Numbered from the stretch's first letter, positions 24,225 to 35,883 are shown. The stretch: 64,000 nucleotides of DNA from Thysanoteuthis rhombus (GCA_963457665.1 OY735207.1:46896196-46960195); one strand, 5' to 3'. Translations and numbers: made by a program. Notes: a model not told the origin generated them from the letters alone.

Positions 24225-25085
24225 CTGACACAAGGCTATAAATCTGGAGTATATAGTCGGGTTACATTTACCGAGTTTAATATTATCATCATCATCATCA
24301 TCATCAGTCTTTTAACGTCTGTCGTTGGACATAGACGTTCCCCAAAATTTGCCACACTTCTCTATCATGGGCATCGCGGAGCAAGTACTTTCTGAACTTG
24401 TCTAGCTCGTCTCGCCATCTAATATTCTGCCAGCCCCGGTAGCGCATGTGATTTCGGGGGATCCATGTCGTGGGTCGTGATGTCCATCGGTTGTCTGCCA
24501 TTCACGCAACATGGCTAGCCCACTGCCATTTGAGCTTTTTAATGGATTCTATGATGTCCCTGACTCTTGTCTTTTCTCGAATGTACTGTGCTGTCTTGTG
24601 GTCTCTCAATGTGAGGCCCAGCATTATTATTTCATGTGCAATATATAATTTAATATAAAGGGTACTTAATGAGGTTATGGGGGTACAAGGTTATCAGTGT
24701 GTGGTATCTAGTGGTGTTCTTTTTAAGTAATCTAAGCCAAGTCTGATAGTGATGTTTCGTTTTTACTTTGCTCAGTTTGATATGATTCAAGGCTACAAAT
24801 GTTGAACATCAAATGAGGTTGTTTATTGAGCTTAGTGTAGCACATCTATTGGAGCGAAGCACTGAATGAGGTTATTGATTCAGGTCGCCTTAGTCTGGCA
24901 CAATAACACAGCAGTAATGCGCCAAGTCAGGATCGAACTCACTACAGATATTTGATAAACTTAGTTTAAAATCGCAGAGGCTGTGAGCGTAGGGCACTTA
25001 GTGAGGATCGGACTCGTTGAGGTAGAAAGAGTCTGCAAGGCTTGCTTGCTAATCGACATTTCACGGCAAAGCTCCAAGTGTCGGA
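24225..25085 (-). repeat. clustered tRNA-derived SINE modules (minus orientation)
   Basis: Several diverged modules lie on the minus strand. B-box-like phrases appear on the plus strand as AGGATCGAACTCAC (24,931) and GAGGATCGGACTCG (25,006), with weaker AATGAGG relics at 24,670, 24,815 and 24,866. A head TTAGCAAGCAAGCCTTGCAG ends the cluster at about 25,050. The TAGTCTGGCACAA body phrase is also present. The RTE fragment at 24,283-24,630 lies inside the cluster. Confidence 0.6.
24283..24630 (-). pseudogene. RTE-like retrotransposon 3' end, copy D
   Basis: On the minus strand, a frame of 65 codons reads DNRWTSRPTTWIPRNHMRYR, then RWRDELDKFRKYLLRDAHD, EVWQILGNVYVQRQ and LKD before TGA and a (GAT)n tail (24,283-24,306). 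Upstream, the WAGHVA-like and EKTRVRDIIESI blocks are readable in another frame. The 5' part is missing. Confidence 0.88.
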
Positions 25086-25179
25086 ATTGGTGGCTGGCAA
25101 TCTTTCTTCTTTTGTGTAAACAAACAGATATGGGCAGAGTGAAAGAGATGGATGGATAAATAGTCAGCTAATGAGGAGA

Positions 25180-25181
<2 letters not shown>

Positions 25182-25244
<63 letters not shown>
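25182..25244. repeat. (TA)n microsatellite
   Basis: Uninterrupted TA repeat lying 50 bp from the end of the downstream LTR-like repeat. Confidence 0.95.
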
Positions 25245-25247
<3 letters not shown>

Positions 25248-25296
25248 TGTAGAGAGATAATTATGAGAAAACTGATATGTGTAGATGCATATATTG

Positions 25297-25632
25297 TTAC
25301 CGAAAGTTGGGTGTATGACTCAACCTTAGATAACAAACTTCTAATATCCGAACGTTGCTTGGGTACGAGATTGTAAAAGAAAAATGACTATATTTGACCA
25401 TAAGACACAAACTACAAAAGAAACTTTTAAAAAGACTTGGATCAAGAGAAAAAGAAAAAATACACGTACGGAAGTCAAATGAAGTAAGAACTAGGAAATT
25501 AACCGTCGAGAATCAGAGAATCCTAATTAGCGGGAAGGCTGTTAGTTTGGGGACGATTCCGATCAGCTATTGGCTGAAGTGAGATTACAATTTGCATATG
25601 CTTGCGCATTGTTTCCCTGAAGGGAGGGCGGG
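25297..25632 (-). repeat. 3' LTR-like repeat of a decayed LTR retrotransposon
   Basis: About 335 bp that align end to end with 26,799-27,155 in the same orientation. Shared landmarks in order on the plus strand are ACCGAAAGTTGGG, CCTTAGATA(A/G)CAAACTTCT, GACGATTCC, and CAATTTGCATATGC. The direction is taken from the minus-strand gag fragment between them. Confidence 0.65.
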
Positions 25633-25839
25633 GATGAGCTGAATGAATGACAACTTTAAGGAAAGCAGCTGCCAAAAATCATAAATCGTGTGAAGTGAAG
25701 TTATTTTTCTGAAATACACGTCTGCGCTAAAGACACAGACAGCTTTCAATTGTTTCTATCTATTGCACTGATTTTCACAGGGGCAAGCAAACTTACCAAG
25801 AGCTGATTGAGTGTTTCCTCACCTTAAAAGCATTTATGA

Positions 25840-26165
25840 ACATAGATGAGACTCGGGAGGGCTTAACAAAGGCTGAGAAGGATGTTATACGGCAGCATTT
25901 GCTTTGGTGAGGAGACTATGGACACTGAGTACGAGTGGATTGCGTCACCATTTACGGGCAGTCGGTTTGATTCTTTGCAAGAAGAATTCACTTATTTAAA
26001 GAACGATTTGACTCTTAAGCCAGTGTTTGAATCTTTAAATATATTGACTTTTGGTTGAAGATGGTCTGCGATTCGAGGTTCAAAAACTCATGCGTTACAA
26101 GCAATACAGATTTTACTTCCATCTACAACAAATTACGCGCAACGGATGTTCACTTTCAAACAACA
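25840..26165 (+). pseudogene. hAT-type transposase C-terminal fragment
   Basis: The frame reads WIASPF, then LQEEFTYLKNDLTLKPVFES and a T-F(W) position. This matches the pattern WI..PF, then a D.TLK..F...L..FW block found just before the dimerisation region of hAT transposases, and of host proteins derived from them such as the SCAND3/ZBED5 group. A frameshift occurs at the T/G run near 26,050. After it, another frame gives HALQAIQILLPSTTNYAQRM, matching the A...LLPF.TTYLCE block with the cysteine and glutamate lost. No terminal repeats were found. It lies between two LTR-like repeats and was probably inserted into that element. Confidence 0.6.
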
Positions 26166-26600
26166 CCCTCTGCAATCAAATTTACGAGTTGATCGAAGGG
26201 GGTAGTTTCTGTTGAGGCAAGCCATACTTTTTTTTTTTTTTTTTTTTTTAATACTCTTATGTTTTTACGGGCAAACTCAACAACGAAAATATCGGAAGGG
26301 GTTTTTAAATCATCCCACAACTTCTGACGGTATCTATTAGGATTAGTAGCGTGAGTATCCAGGATAGACTGTTTAACCGAAAAATAATCCTCAATTTCGA
26401 TAAGGTTATTGAAAGCGAGAGTTGCTTTGTTCACCCGTTGAGTCTGTTGGAGATAAGGCCTTTCAGATTGTGCCTAATCCGAGTGAAGAGAAGTCCTTTC
26501 AGAATGTTAAAAGAAGCTGACGATCTGATTCTTTGAAGGTAGATACAAGATAAACGGTTTGGTTCAAGGAAAAAATTCAACCCTCTGTTCCTCGTTATCA
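26152..26600 (-). pseudogene. gag capsid fragment of a Ty3/gypsy-like LTR retrotransposon
   Basis: On the minus strand the frame from 26,434 down reads DYFSVKQSILDTHATNPNRY, then a YRQKLWDDLKTPSDIFVVEF segment. This matches the capsid C-terminal, SCAN-like pattern (A.L..Y...PE.YRQKFR..KK....YVEFAR...) shared by some gypsy Gag proteins. A run of about 21 T/A residues (26,229-26,249) adds an artificial lysine stretch in the middle. Upstream codons show an in-frame stop near 26,435 and frameshifts. The remainder of gag and all of pol are missing. Structural role: capsid assembly of the element's particles. This copy cannot function. Confidence 0.6.
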
Positions 26601-26798
26601 TATAACGTAAGTAGATTTTGTTTTTTTATTTCTAACTTCAGAAATTCAAGATGTCTATATGACGACAGTGTTCTTGTTTTTCCAAGTCCACGGCTTTTAG
26701 AGTCTTCACTCTTTGGTCAAACAATCGGAGCTGTGATAGATAACATTTCTCTTATATCCGTTCTTTCTTTTTTTTCTTCAAGCAAAAGTCTTACAACT

Positions 26799-27155
26799 TT
26801 ACCGAAAGTTGGGATTTCGAGATATAGAGGTGTATGAGAAAACCTTAGATAGCAAACTTCTTATACATCAAACAGTGCATGGATACCAGATACTAAAAGA
26901 AAAACTAAATTTGACAAATAAAGACAAAATGCAAAAAATAGTTTTTATAAGCTTTCGATTGAGAGGAGAAAACACACAGAAATGAAGTGGGAACTTTGAA
27001 ATCAACTGCTGTGAATATGAGAATCATAAATTCTCGAAATACATTTATTTTGCGGACGATTCCAAGAGGTTTTTATATATGCCTCAGATTAACTGTTAGC
27101 TAAACTGAGATTCCAATTTGCATATGCAAATCGGTGTTTTGTCAGCGACAGCCCC
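26799..27155 (-). repeat. 5' LTR-like repeat with TATA box and AATAAA
   Basis: Partner of 25,297-25,632. On the minus strand it carries ATATATAAAA (27,080-27,071 with neighbours), followed 22 bases later by AATAAA (27,049-27,044), as expected for an LTR promoter and polyadenylation signal. TG...CA ends, target duplication and a primer-binding site are not clear, so the element is old or partly misjudged. Confidence 0.6.
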
Positions 27156-27156
27156 C

Positions 27157-27162
<6 letters not shown>

Positions 27163-27190
<28 letters not shown>
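27163..27190. repeat. (TA)n microsatellite
   Basis: Short TA array directly outside the LTR-like repeat. Confidence 0.95.
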
Positions 27191-27191
<1 letters not shown>

Positions 27192-28014
27192 GGCCTGGCA
27201 TATGAAGCACTGATTAGCCTATCTATCTATATTGCATACTGGTGTGGGGCGGGAACGGTTTCATATTGTGTCGTTGCTATCTGGGTTCACATATTAATCA
27301 AACGTTATAGCCTTTCATCTCATCGAAAGAGATCGATATTTTTCGATAGAGCGTTGTATAATTTATCCCATTCTTGTAATATCGATTTAAGGCCCACCTA
27401 CTATTGCCTGATAACAAACCCGTGTTCGATGTCAATGCATCTTCATTTCGTTACGCGGTCGTCATTAAATTATGTTGAACTTTACTCATACATCCTGTTG
27501 ACTCATATGCTGTCAGAGCGGAAAATAAACGTACATTTTTGGACAACAATGACAAGGACCTTCGGATTTGTTGCTGGGTCCAATCTGCTATTTATCAGTA
27601 TTTATTTACTTGGCTGATAGCATGCATAACTTTTATTTACATTATACACTGTATAGGCGCTGTTTATGTAACCTTTGGAATCAAGGTAGGATTTATTAAA
27701 CTGATAGATCGAAACCTTTATTTTTTATAATGATTACTTATATAGTGGCATAGTAAATGAATGAAACCATACTCACGACTATATTTACGTGCCAAATGCA
27801 ATAGAACCTGATGGACGAAGGTGAGGTTTCGGCTTTTCTTATCGTAGCTCAAAGGCTTCGTCGCTACTCCACAATTCCTAAGCTTAACTCAAGTCATTTT
27901 GTTGTTGTTGTAACGAACTAAATATTTTTCGTAGTGGGAGACATCGTATTTTGCAACTTTCCGCTTCGGATTTGTAAAATTCCAGTGTTCAGTCCGTAGT
28001 ACATTGAAAATCAG

Positions 28015-28275
28015 CAAGGAAGGGATCATAAGGGGTCAGGAATTAGAGCAAGCGTCGTTGACAGAGTAAGGCTATCATATTTGTAATGTTAATATATTGT
28101 TAATGATCTACTAAAGAAATGCATTGTAAATGATTTTCCAATTATAATGCATTGAAAACCAACCAAAAAAAGATAGAAAGGACACAAGCATTACTGACAG
28201 AATACGGCTATTATCTGTATGATGTTAATACATTGTTAATGAATTTTCTCATGAAGTGTACTTGAAATTACGAAG
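28015..28275 (+). repeat. tandem repeat of about 118-bp unit, two units
   Basis: The units share GTCAGGAATTAGAGCAAGCG / GACACAAGCATTACTGACAG, ACGGCTAT, ATGTTAATA(C)ATTGTTAATGA and AAGAAATGCATTG phrases. The same unit is repeated about six times at 41.2-41.86 kb. Confidence 0.65.
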
Positions 28276-28749
28276 AAAGCTTTTGTTATTGCTATTAACG
28301 ACATCATAAATAAATAATGAACAGCGCCTTAAAACTCCAAATTTGAACCCGCAGAAGATTTTCATGAAATCGGATGCGCCTCTTGAACGGGCAAGCGTAA
28401 AATCTTCCTTTCTTTTTTCTCTCCTCTCTTCTTTGAATTTTCCATTGCGAAATCCAATGATTAATGTATTTTTTTCAGCAACAGATTAGAATTTCTGACT
28501 GAAAAAAAATCTTTGCAACTGAACTTCAGTTTCTTTGAATATTATCTGTGTTAATTTCCTGCATGGAAAGAAATAATTACTGATTTATTCCTTGCATCGC
28601 TGGCCATCTAAATTGAAGACAAGACGTGGAATCGGGCACGAGAAATGACAAAACTTCTTTATAACATTGATATGCGAGATGTGAATACACACAATCAGTT
28701 TTGTTTTAACATTTTTAGAGCATTAACGGTACAAACTGAAGTTCTGATT

Positions 28750-29260
28750 TTTCCTTCAGTCGTTTTGTGAGCAACAGCTCGGCGTAGGAGTAATACGTTC
28801 TGGTATTGCATATTTCTAACTTAGCGTACGAGATTCAGGAAAGCTGTACATGTTGTAGACTTTGGACTTCTTACGCAAATTCTAATATTCTTAATTATTA
28901 TTCTAACATTGCCTGAACGTATTCAATGGGATTTATGTCGGGGGACTGACTTGACCAAGTTGCAGTATCTTGATATTGAGCACATCTTGATTCGACGGAG
29001 AGAATTATGCTGTGCCAAAAAGCTTAAGGCTTACCGCTCATCTCATTCTTCTTATTAATATTAACCGTGGTTGAAAAGGGTTTAGTCCAGGTTACTTGTA
29101 TAAGTTGATGAAGATAACTTCCTGTTGCTCACGGGCTAATATGATTCTTTTCTGTCTCTTTAGAATATTTTGAACGTACCTCGATATAAACTGAGGGTGC
29201 CTTTTTACTTCTTGCTTATCTCTGTACAACCAGTATTAACGCAAATCGAAATACTTTCTT
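28750..29260 (-). pseudogene. Tc1/mariner-type transposase remnant
   Basis: On the minus strand, 28,975-28,905 reads W-S-S-QSPDINPIEYVQAMLE. It matches the SPDLNPIE block around the third catalytic acidic residue of Tc1 transposases. Further on, frames give weak similarity to the C-terminal segment that precedes the stop, and upstream frames (29,000-29,250) are heavily broken. No terminal repeats recognised. Confidence 0.5.
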
Positions 29261-29649
29261 AAGTTCAGTTGAAATTGTAATTTTCTCTTGATTTTACCGA
29301 TTGAAAAAAAAAGAAGCCAGGATATTGAATGTTTATTCCGTTCATTATGAATTTAAAAAGAAAATAACAATTCAACATCAATGACTGTTCGTGTAAAACT
29401 GAGTGACTACTTTTGAGAAAATTGAGAACCTCTTTGATAAAACTTTGTCTTTATTAATTATTTTAACGTTTTTGGTTATACGCCATTTTGGTTGCATTTT
29501 ATCGCATCAATCAGTTCCATTCTCCGACCGTTCAGTAAGCAGTAGCGATCGGAAAACCATTACATCTACAACTATTAGATGTAAATAAAGAGTATAGCGC
29601 GATGTCAAAATTAGATTTAAAAAAATGAAGTTATATCACTAAATATGAA

Positions 29650-29825
29650 TGGGGACTGCCGGTTAACTTTCCTGGCCTAATAAGACAGGTTTCTGAGGAT
29701 AGAGGATGCGAGTTCAAATCTCGTCCTAGGTTTCTTTTTTTCTCCCCCAAATCCACGCTGTTTGACCCTGGAATGTAAAATGGCCTGAGTGTCGCAATAA
29801 AGGAAAAAAAAAAAAAAAAAAAAAG
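29650..29825 (+). repeat. tRNA-derived SINE with poly(A) tail
   Basis: The head carries an A-box-like TGGCCTAATAAGACAGG and a good B box GAGTTCAAATCTCG, resembling a type II (Leu-like) tRNA. The body is about 75 bp and ends GTGTCGCAATAAAGG, followed by a poly(A) run (29,803-29,823). I see no clear target duplication. This looks like one fairly complete SINE of about 170 bp. Confidence 0.7.
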
Positions 29826-30098
29826 AAAAGAGGAACATAAATTAGTGAAACTAGTCCATAATCACTATTGAACGACCAACAACTCAAGACTTGTTGGTCC
29901 TTACTTTGACTACAGCATTTACTTTCAATGTTTCTGGGAGCAAAAAATTTGAATCCCTCAGATATGGTGGAGAGGCTTAAAAGAATGATATGTTTAGACA
30001 CGTTACCGCGAGAAACAGAAACACCGAGTCGTCAGTGATCAAGAAAACGATGACACGAAATGCAGCTTCTCAAGGCAACTAATTTTATTTGATAACTA

Positions 30099-30460
30099 GT
30101 AGTAGTAGTAGTAGTAGTAGTAGTATAACAACAACAACAATAATGATGATAATAATAATAAAAAATAAATAAATAAAAACAAACCCAAATGGTAGCGGAG
30201 TTATGAACTACAGCACTAATGTGATAGGCGAGGGAGAGATGAGATGTGGGCTGATGACCTGGGGAGACTTACTTTTACGCAGCTTTCAGCGATAATCACA
30301 GGGCCACTGGTGTAGAACTGTAAACCACGGTATTGCTGTGGACTATGAGAGTGTGGAGAGGAGGGCTGGAGACTTAAGGAGACTTGCTGTCACTCGATTT
30401 TCAGCAGTAACCACCAGGCAACAGGAGTGAAATTGCAGATAATAATGATAAGAATAATTC
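30099..30460 (+). pseudogene. R4/Dong-like 3' UTR-only copy
   Basis: (GTA)n, (AAC)n and (AAT)n simple repeats (30,099-30,175) are followed by about 270 bp matching the 3' UTR of the 45.8-kb element. Both UTR modules are present (CTGGGGAGACTT...TTTCAGCG and CTTAAGGAGACTTGCTGTCA...TCAGCAG), and AATAATGATAAGAATAA ends the copy. No coding part. It is either an extreme 5' truncation or a SINE that borrowed this tail. Confidence 0.75.
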
Positions 30461-30611
30461 TCAAAATGCTAATTTTATTTTCCAAGAAAATTGACGTGAA
30501 CTACTTAAAGCAGAATGCGAAATAATCTAGCAAACCATTTAAATGTTTATATAATTAATCAATATAATAATGATAATTGGTCAGTCACTCGATAGGAACT
30601 TATACGTGACC

Positions 30612-30755
30612 AACATATTTGGTAGCATGTAAATCTGTAAACTTCTGTGTCAACTCTTTTGTGTGGGATTGTTGCTTGCAAAAACATAGCCGACACTGAT
30701 TAATTCTGATCGGTGTCAGTTTTTTCTTCACGAAATCGCTTGGAAACGGGAATAG
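30612..30755 (-). repeat. inverted repeat arm with internal hairpin, left
   Basis: About 140 bp that recur inverted at 31,432-31,565. Inside, CCGACACTGATTAATTCTGA with TCGGTGTCAG is itself a hairpin. No coding capacity. Confidence 0.65.
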
Positions 30756-31431
30756 TTCGAAAATGAAATTTTTGATGATAGAAACGTTCACAGGACCAAC
30801 GTATTTGGTTGCAAGCTTGGTGACGGGTAATCTATTCAAAAATCAGAAAAAAGGGGTGATCAATGAATAATTTATTTCTCTCACCTTCTGTTTGGCAACG
30901 ATCACTAAAAATTCGGAACAGCCTGCCGATAAAATTACGACTCTCTTAGACCGCCTTAGGATCATAATTTGAACCCGCCACATTTCAATACGAAATTGAT
31001 ACAGTGACTGGAAACTCAAAACTCTAAAACTGTAACTCCATTCTATAACCATTGAACTGTATTGGAGGATAGAACGATAGAAATTAACCAGTTGCAAAAT
31101 TTCAAATTATATACTTAATGAAATTAAGATAGTTTCCAAGTGTTGAGAGGTAGATAAATTTTACCTTGATTTTCACACAGTTTATTAGATTAAAACAGAA
31201 ACCGATATTCATAATTCTATTAAGCAACGAGAGATCTTTAGGATTCATTACATTAAAAAAAAATGGAAAAAGAATTATTGATCTAGATCAGTTAATGCTG
31301 CATATCTAAAAGATGACTTGAAAAGAAAATGAACTTTTTAGTGTTTGTTGTCCAAAAAACCTCTACGGAATGAAATTGAAGAGACGGGTCTATATTTCAT
31401 TTAATTAGTTTTCCAATTTTCAGAAATGAGT

Positions 31432-31565
31432 TGTTTTCGTTTTCTAGCGATTTCGTCAAGGGGTACCTGACACTGATCGGAATCAATCAGTGTCGGTTGT
31501 GTATTTTGCTAGCCACCATTCCACACAAGAGTTGAGACAGAAGTTTACAGGTTTAAAAATGAGGT
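31432..31565 (+). repeat. inverted repeat arm with internal hairpin, right
   Basis: Mirror of 30,612-30,755. Landmarks are TAGCGATTTCGTCA, CTGACACTGATCGGAATCAA with TCAGTGTCGG, and GAGACAGAAGTTTACAG. The spacing between arms is about 680 bp. Confidence 0.65.
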
Positions 31566-32369
31566 TTATTCACTTCCAAATGAGCATGAATACAACGCAA
31601 AGTCAGGTTTATTGAGAGGCCCCAAATGCATACGTTTAGAAAACAACGTAAATTGTCTATTTCCCGCAATCAATGGCGTGGAAGCATCAGGGCCAATTTA
31701 GATGTTTTTTTTTTTAAATATTTGTCGATTCTTGAAGTCATTCTTGAATACGAAAAATTAAAAAAAAACATCCTATTGGCAACACTGGTCTTGAAAATAG
31801 TAATAATGAAAAATATCTAAAAATGGTCTCACAAATTCTAAAAATAAAGCCCCAAACACCGTCGAAATTGGCAACCTAATTCATTCAAAATTACTCCCAG
31901 TACCCATCTTTATAGTGGAATGGAGAAGCGTTATCTCTGGTCGGAATCCCCAGGACCAGGCTTGCTTAGTTTATGCCATGTCCCAGACAAAGAATTTAAT
32001 CCAACCAAGGATCAGCCACTCAAAGCCGACCCCAGCCCGAAGGCCAAGAAAAGAAACATTTAAGAAGGCCGAGTCATATCACATACTTTGTCTTGGTTAT
32101 AAATTAACAGTTTTTATAAGCTTCCCTTGAATTCAATCATCCACGATTTTTAAAGGGTCTTTTGACAATGACACCATAGTTTATTGCTAGAACCTTGCCG
32201 TCTTCTATTGGATAGCAATTTGAGTCAGACCAAGTCTCAGTCTGTAATTTCTGCAAAGAATCAAAAGTTCAACCTTAGCACAATTTATAATTTTACGACA
32301 GGAGGATAAACGCACCTGACTAAGGTTGGAAATTGTGGATCAAAATGTCGCTATGAATTACAGCCAACA

Positions 32370-32940
32370 GACCAAATAAAGGGATCAAAATTGATGGCTA
32401 ATACATAGATAACCTCAGATTTACTGACAACATAGTTTTTTTTGCCTAGAACTTAAGCTCCAGGTATTGTTGGACGATCTGAAGGCAAGGAAATAGGTCT
32501 TCAAATTAAGTTCATTAAGACCAATGTCACGTGCAACAATATGTCGAGGACAAACGCACAACGATCAAAATGGAAAAATGATGAGCTTGAAAAAGTTGAA
32601 CACACCATTCACCTGGGACAGAGAGTTTCCATGGAATCTTGAAGAGAAGAAGGAATCCAAAGAAAAAAAATCACTCTAATTCGGCGAGTTTTCGACAAAG
32701 AAAAGTCCGACATTCAAGTACAAGGAGGTCCCATTAGCTTTGAAAAGAAGTATCTGCAACCGCTTCATCCTCCTGTAGTCACTTATCAAGCCGAAACATG
32801 GAAAATAACCAAAACACTTTCTGTTTTAATCTAATAAAAACTAAAAACGATGCAACGTTCACAAAAATATACTCAACATCATAAAGACCACAGGACAGTA
32901 CAGTATACTGGAGGAAAAACAGTCAAGTCATATTATCTAC
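32370..32940 (+). pseudogene. RTE-like retrotransposon 3' end, copy E, includes the RT palm
   Basis: The copy starts further 5' than most. GIKIDG, then NLRFTDNIVFF stands where the family has the catalytic NLRFADDI, so both key aspartates are changed or shifted (FADD to FTDN). The CNN and IKME segment, an IHLGQRVSM-like block, and a VTYQAETWKITK-like block follow. The fragment fades near 32,940 before the WAGHV block. Many stops. Confidence 0.78.
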
Positions 32941-33859
32941 AAAAATATGGTATTGGTTTTATCTGGCTTAAGTATTAAATACTGGCAATACTCTGACGAA
33001 AAATATTTGTTGACGGACTATGATTTGTAAATACTTACTTTGACATGCAAGTAATAAGCTGGATATCAGAAAATCAATGTTTTAATTTAAGTTGATAAGG
33101 ATCTAGGGCAAAGTCTAGAATCACCCAGTTGTGACATGAGAAATGCCGTTGAAAAGCAGTATTGAATGATAGCTATATATGAATCACTGAAAATAACATT
33201 AAGAATGACTTTTAGAAATTGAGAAATAGTTCGGTGCGCGACTTCTATATTGCATTCAACTGATGAAATTTTGTACGAATTTTTTTTTTGCATGACTTAA
33301 AATAAGTTTTTTGTCCCTCTCTATGTGAGGAAAGTGCACGGATATATAACATACACACACACAAATATATATATGTATAGAGATAGAGGGTATGACAGAG
33401 AGACGGAGAGAGACAGAGATTATTAGCACTTCTTGTTTGTATAAGATTCTGGTACTTGGCTACGTGTATTCGGAGAAACCATTATACAAAGAGTTGGCAT
33501 CAAGGGAAATGGATCTGGTTTGTCATTTCTCACAAAACATGGTTTCTTTCCCGAAAGCAGAGTTGATTAATCTGTGGGAATAAAGAAATAGGATAAATAC
33601 TGGAAAAGATTCGGTTGCATTTTGCGAAGTTGAACGGATTGTCTTCAAGGATTTATGTTTTCTTGTGCTTTTTGTGCAAAAGAAATTTATTCTGGTGGTG
33701 TCTTCAATTGTATTTTGGCTTGGTTCCTAATAGGAACCTGTATCTATTTCAAGCTTAACCTAATTTATTAATGACACACACATTGATATATCCTCCTATG
33801 AACGATGTTGACACGTTTATATACATGTGCAGGACTCTTTCTGTCCATACAAAAACATA

Positions 33860-33885
33860 CGCAAATACATACTCATATACACGCG

Positions 33886-33965
<80 letters not shown>
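33860..33965. repeat. (CA)n(TA)n microsatellite
   Basis: CA run followed directly by a TA run. The Thr-His and Ile-Tyr frames on it are artefacts. Confidence 0.95.
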
Positions 33966-34293
33966 TACATATGCATATGAATGAATAGATAAATAAATAT
34001 ATATATGTATGTGTGAATAGATTCAAATAAAGATAAAGATATTTGTCAAACTTTGGCGTAGTTCCATCTACAGTGCTTCTCAAAAGTATATTATATCTAT
34101 TATAGAATACACAACATTCATTATTAACTTTAATTCTTTTTTAAATTCATTATGTAGTGATCTTAAGTTCGGCAGCAATACCTAGGCACATTGTCCGGTT
34201 GACAGACTAGAACCTTTTTTAATTATCAAAATACATGGTTGCTGAAAAAAAAAAGAATATTAGTAGCTTGTTTTACACTGATTTCAGTTTTCA

Positions 34294-34935
34294 ACTATTC
34301 CCAAAATGTATAATATTTTTGAAGTATTGTTTTTTTTCTAAACTTGTTCGGTTTCTTGGATCGAAGGATGATTCTTCAACTTGACCACTTAGTCGCAGAT
34401 AAAGTATATGTAATTCCCTTTGTTCTTGTAACATATGTAATAGTTTGTTGTACTTATAGGCCGACACTGGTGCACCCGTGACAAAGACAGATGTTGAACG
34501 TAGCATCTTCAGGTATGAGTCAGGGCAATACAGCAGCACACGAGAGAAATGATTTATCTTATGTCTCAAAAGATCTAAAAAGAATAAAATATGAAGCAAC
34601 ATTTGGGTTCAAAAGGCATACTGGAATAATCAACAAGACTGCTACCTGCTGAATATTTACTGGAAAGATGAAGACACCTCTTGGTCGATTCTGGAACGGA
34701 TCTGGGATATAGAATGCAACAGGTTGACTATTGGGTGAAGTCGAAAAGAATATGGGCTCATAAGCCCTCGAAAGGTTAAGAATCTTCTCCTTACCGAAAA
34801 AAAACAAAACAAAACAAAAAAAAAACAAACAAAAAAAACAAAAAAACAAACATGTAAGAGCCCTACCTGACTTCTGTAATTAACATAAGCCGTGGACTGT
34901 AAACGAAAGGTAATTTTTAGCGATGAGCGCAACAT
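34294..34935 (-). CDS. candidate three-exon host gene of unknown function
   Basis: Three minus-strand exons join in phase 0. Exon 1 is 34,935-34,867, from ATG to CAG followed by GTAGGG. Exon 2 is 34,789-34,646, after a pyrimidine-rich T/G tract and AAG, ending CAG before GTAGCA. Exon 3 is 34,557-34,294, after AAG, with TGA at 34,293-34,291. The product would be about 159 residues. The first 20 are rich in Ser, Arg, Leu and Lys with no acidic residue (MLRSSLKITFRLQST), as in mitochondrial transit peptides. Exon 2 contains YEPIFFSTSPNSQPVAFYIP and exon 3 YLKMLRSTSVFVTGAPVSAY, both of natural-looking composition, without stops and unlike the transposon families here. Introns would be only 77 and 88 bp. 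The acceptor of exon 3 is weak, and an alternative AG at 34,575 would break the frame. I do not recognise the protein. It could be a pseudogene or a longer gene with further exons. Confidence 0.35.
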
Positions 34936-35029
34936 TCACTAGGCTTCCAGTGGAGGAAATAAAGAATATCTGAAAGAAAAAGTCTGAAAAGTGTACAAAC
35001 TTTTATAATAAAACATTCTAATGGGACCG

Positions 35030-35375
35030 CTTAGCCAAATAGTTGTTCATTTTGTGATAAAAACATAGATTTCTGGACTCATATAGCTAAAGGAATTAAA
35101 GAAAATTGGATATTAAGTCATTATGAATTTTCAATATGTCACTTGTTTTCCAATCAATTTTTTATCGGATGGATATTATGCGGTATTGAGGACATGATTA
35201 TTTGATTTAGTACTGCTCTTCGTTCTTGGAAATTGCCATTTGGATAATACACGGAAGCCATTGAAAATTTAACATGGCCGTAATGACCGGCATGAAAATT
35301 GTACTTGCAATAAAACTGCGTAGACTACAACGATAGTGTTGATTTTTCAAATCTCATTCTTGATTGGAGTATTGC
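35030..35375 (+). repeat. interspersed repeat R, copy at 35 kb
   Basis: Same orientation and order of landmarks as 2,215-2,600: CATTTTGTGATAA, ATGAATTTTCAATA, TTGGAAATTGCCATTTGGAT, CGGCATGAAAATTGTACTTG and TGCAATAAAACTGCG. Confidence 0.65.
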
Positions 35376-35881
35376 AACATTATCATTAATATTAACTGGT
35401 TTCAACCGTCATCTTAAGTTTCAGTTGCTTTTAATCACAACTTTTAATAACAAATAATGACCAAAACCCTTCGAACTAAAGGGATTCGAGCAACATTGCT
35501 CGCAAAAAAAGGGAGTACGCAATATTATCATAAGATTATGTTAACTTTTATTGCCCAAATAGATAGTATACACACCACTAATATAATTTTATTGAAATAA
35601 GATATATTTTTGAAACATTTTTCGGCAACTTTTTTCAAATCTTGCAATTACTAGGTGACTAATTTGTTCCTTGCGAAGTATAAAAAACGCGAACATGAGT
35701 TAAAGATAAAAAAATAATCGAGCATTTAGCGATAAAATTAAATTAAATAGAGCTAATGAATTTCCACTCATACAAAATAATTGAATGGCGATATATTTTA
35801 ACATGCTCTGTATGTATAACAGTGAGTGAGGTACAAGCAAAAGAAAAGTGTCCAACAAGAGTACCCACAGATATGCACCCC

Positions 35882-35883
<2 letters not shown>

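Noticed and set aside
27796-27870. A working hammerhead ribozyme on the minus strand
   Set aside because: The GACGAAGCC and CCGAAAC phrases are there, but the CUGA core is altered and the expected stem between them does not pair.
33860-33965. Regular short repeats as a CRISPR array
   Set aside because: These are simple CA/TA repeats without spacers. The genome is clearly eukaryotic.
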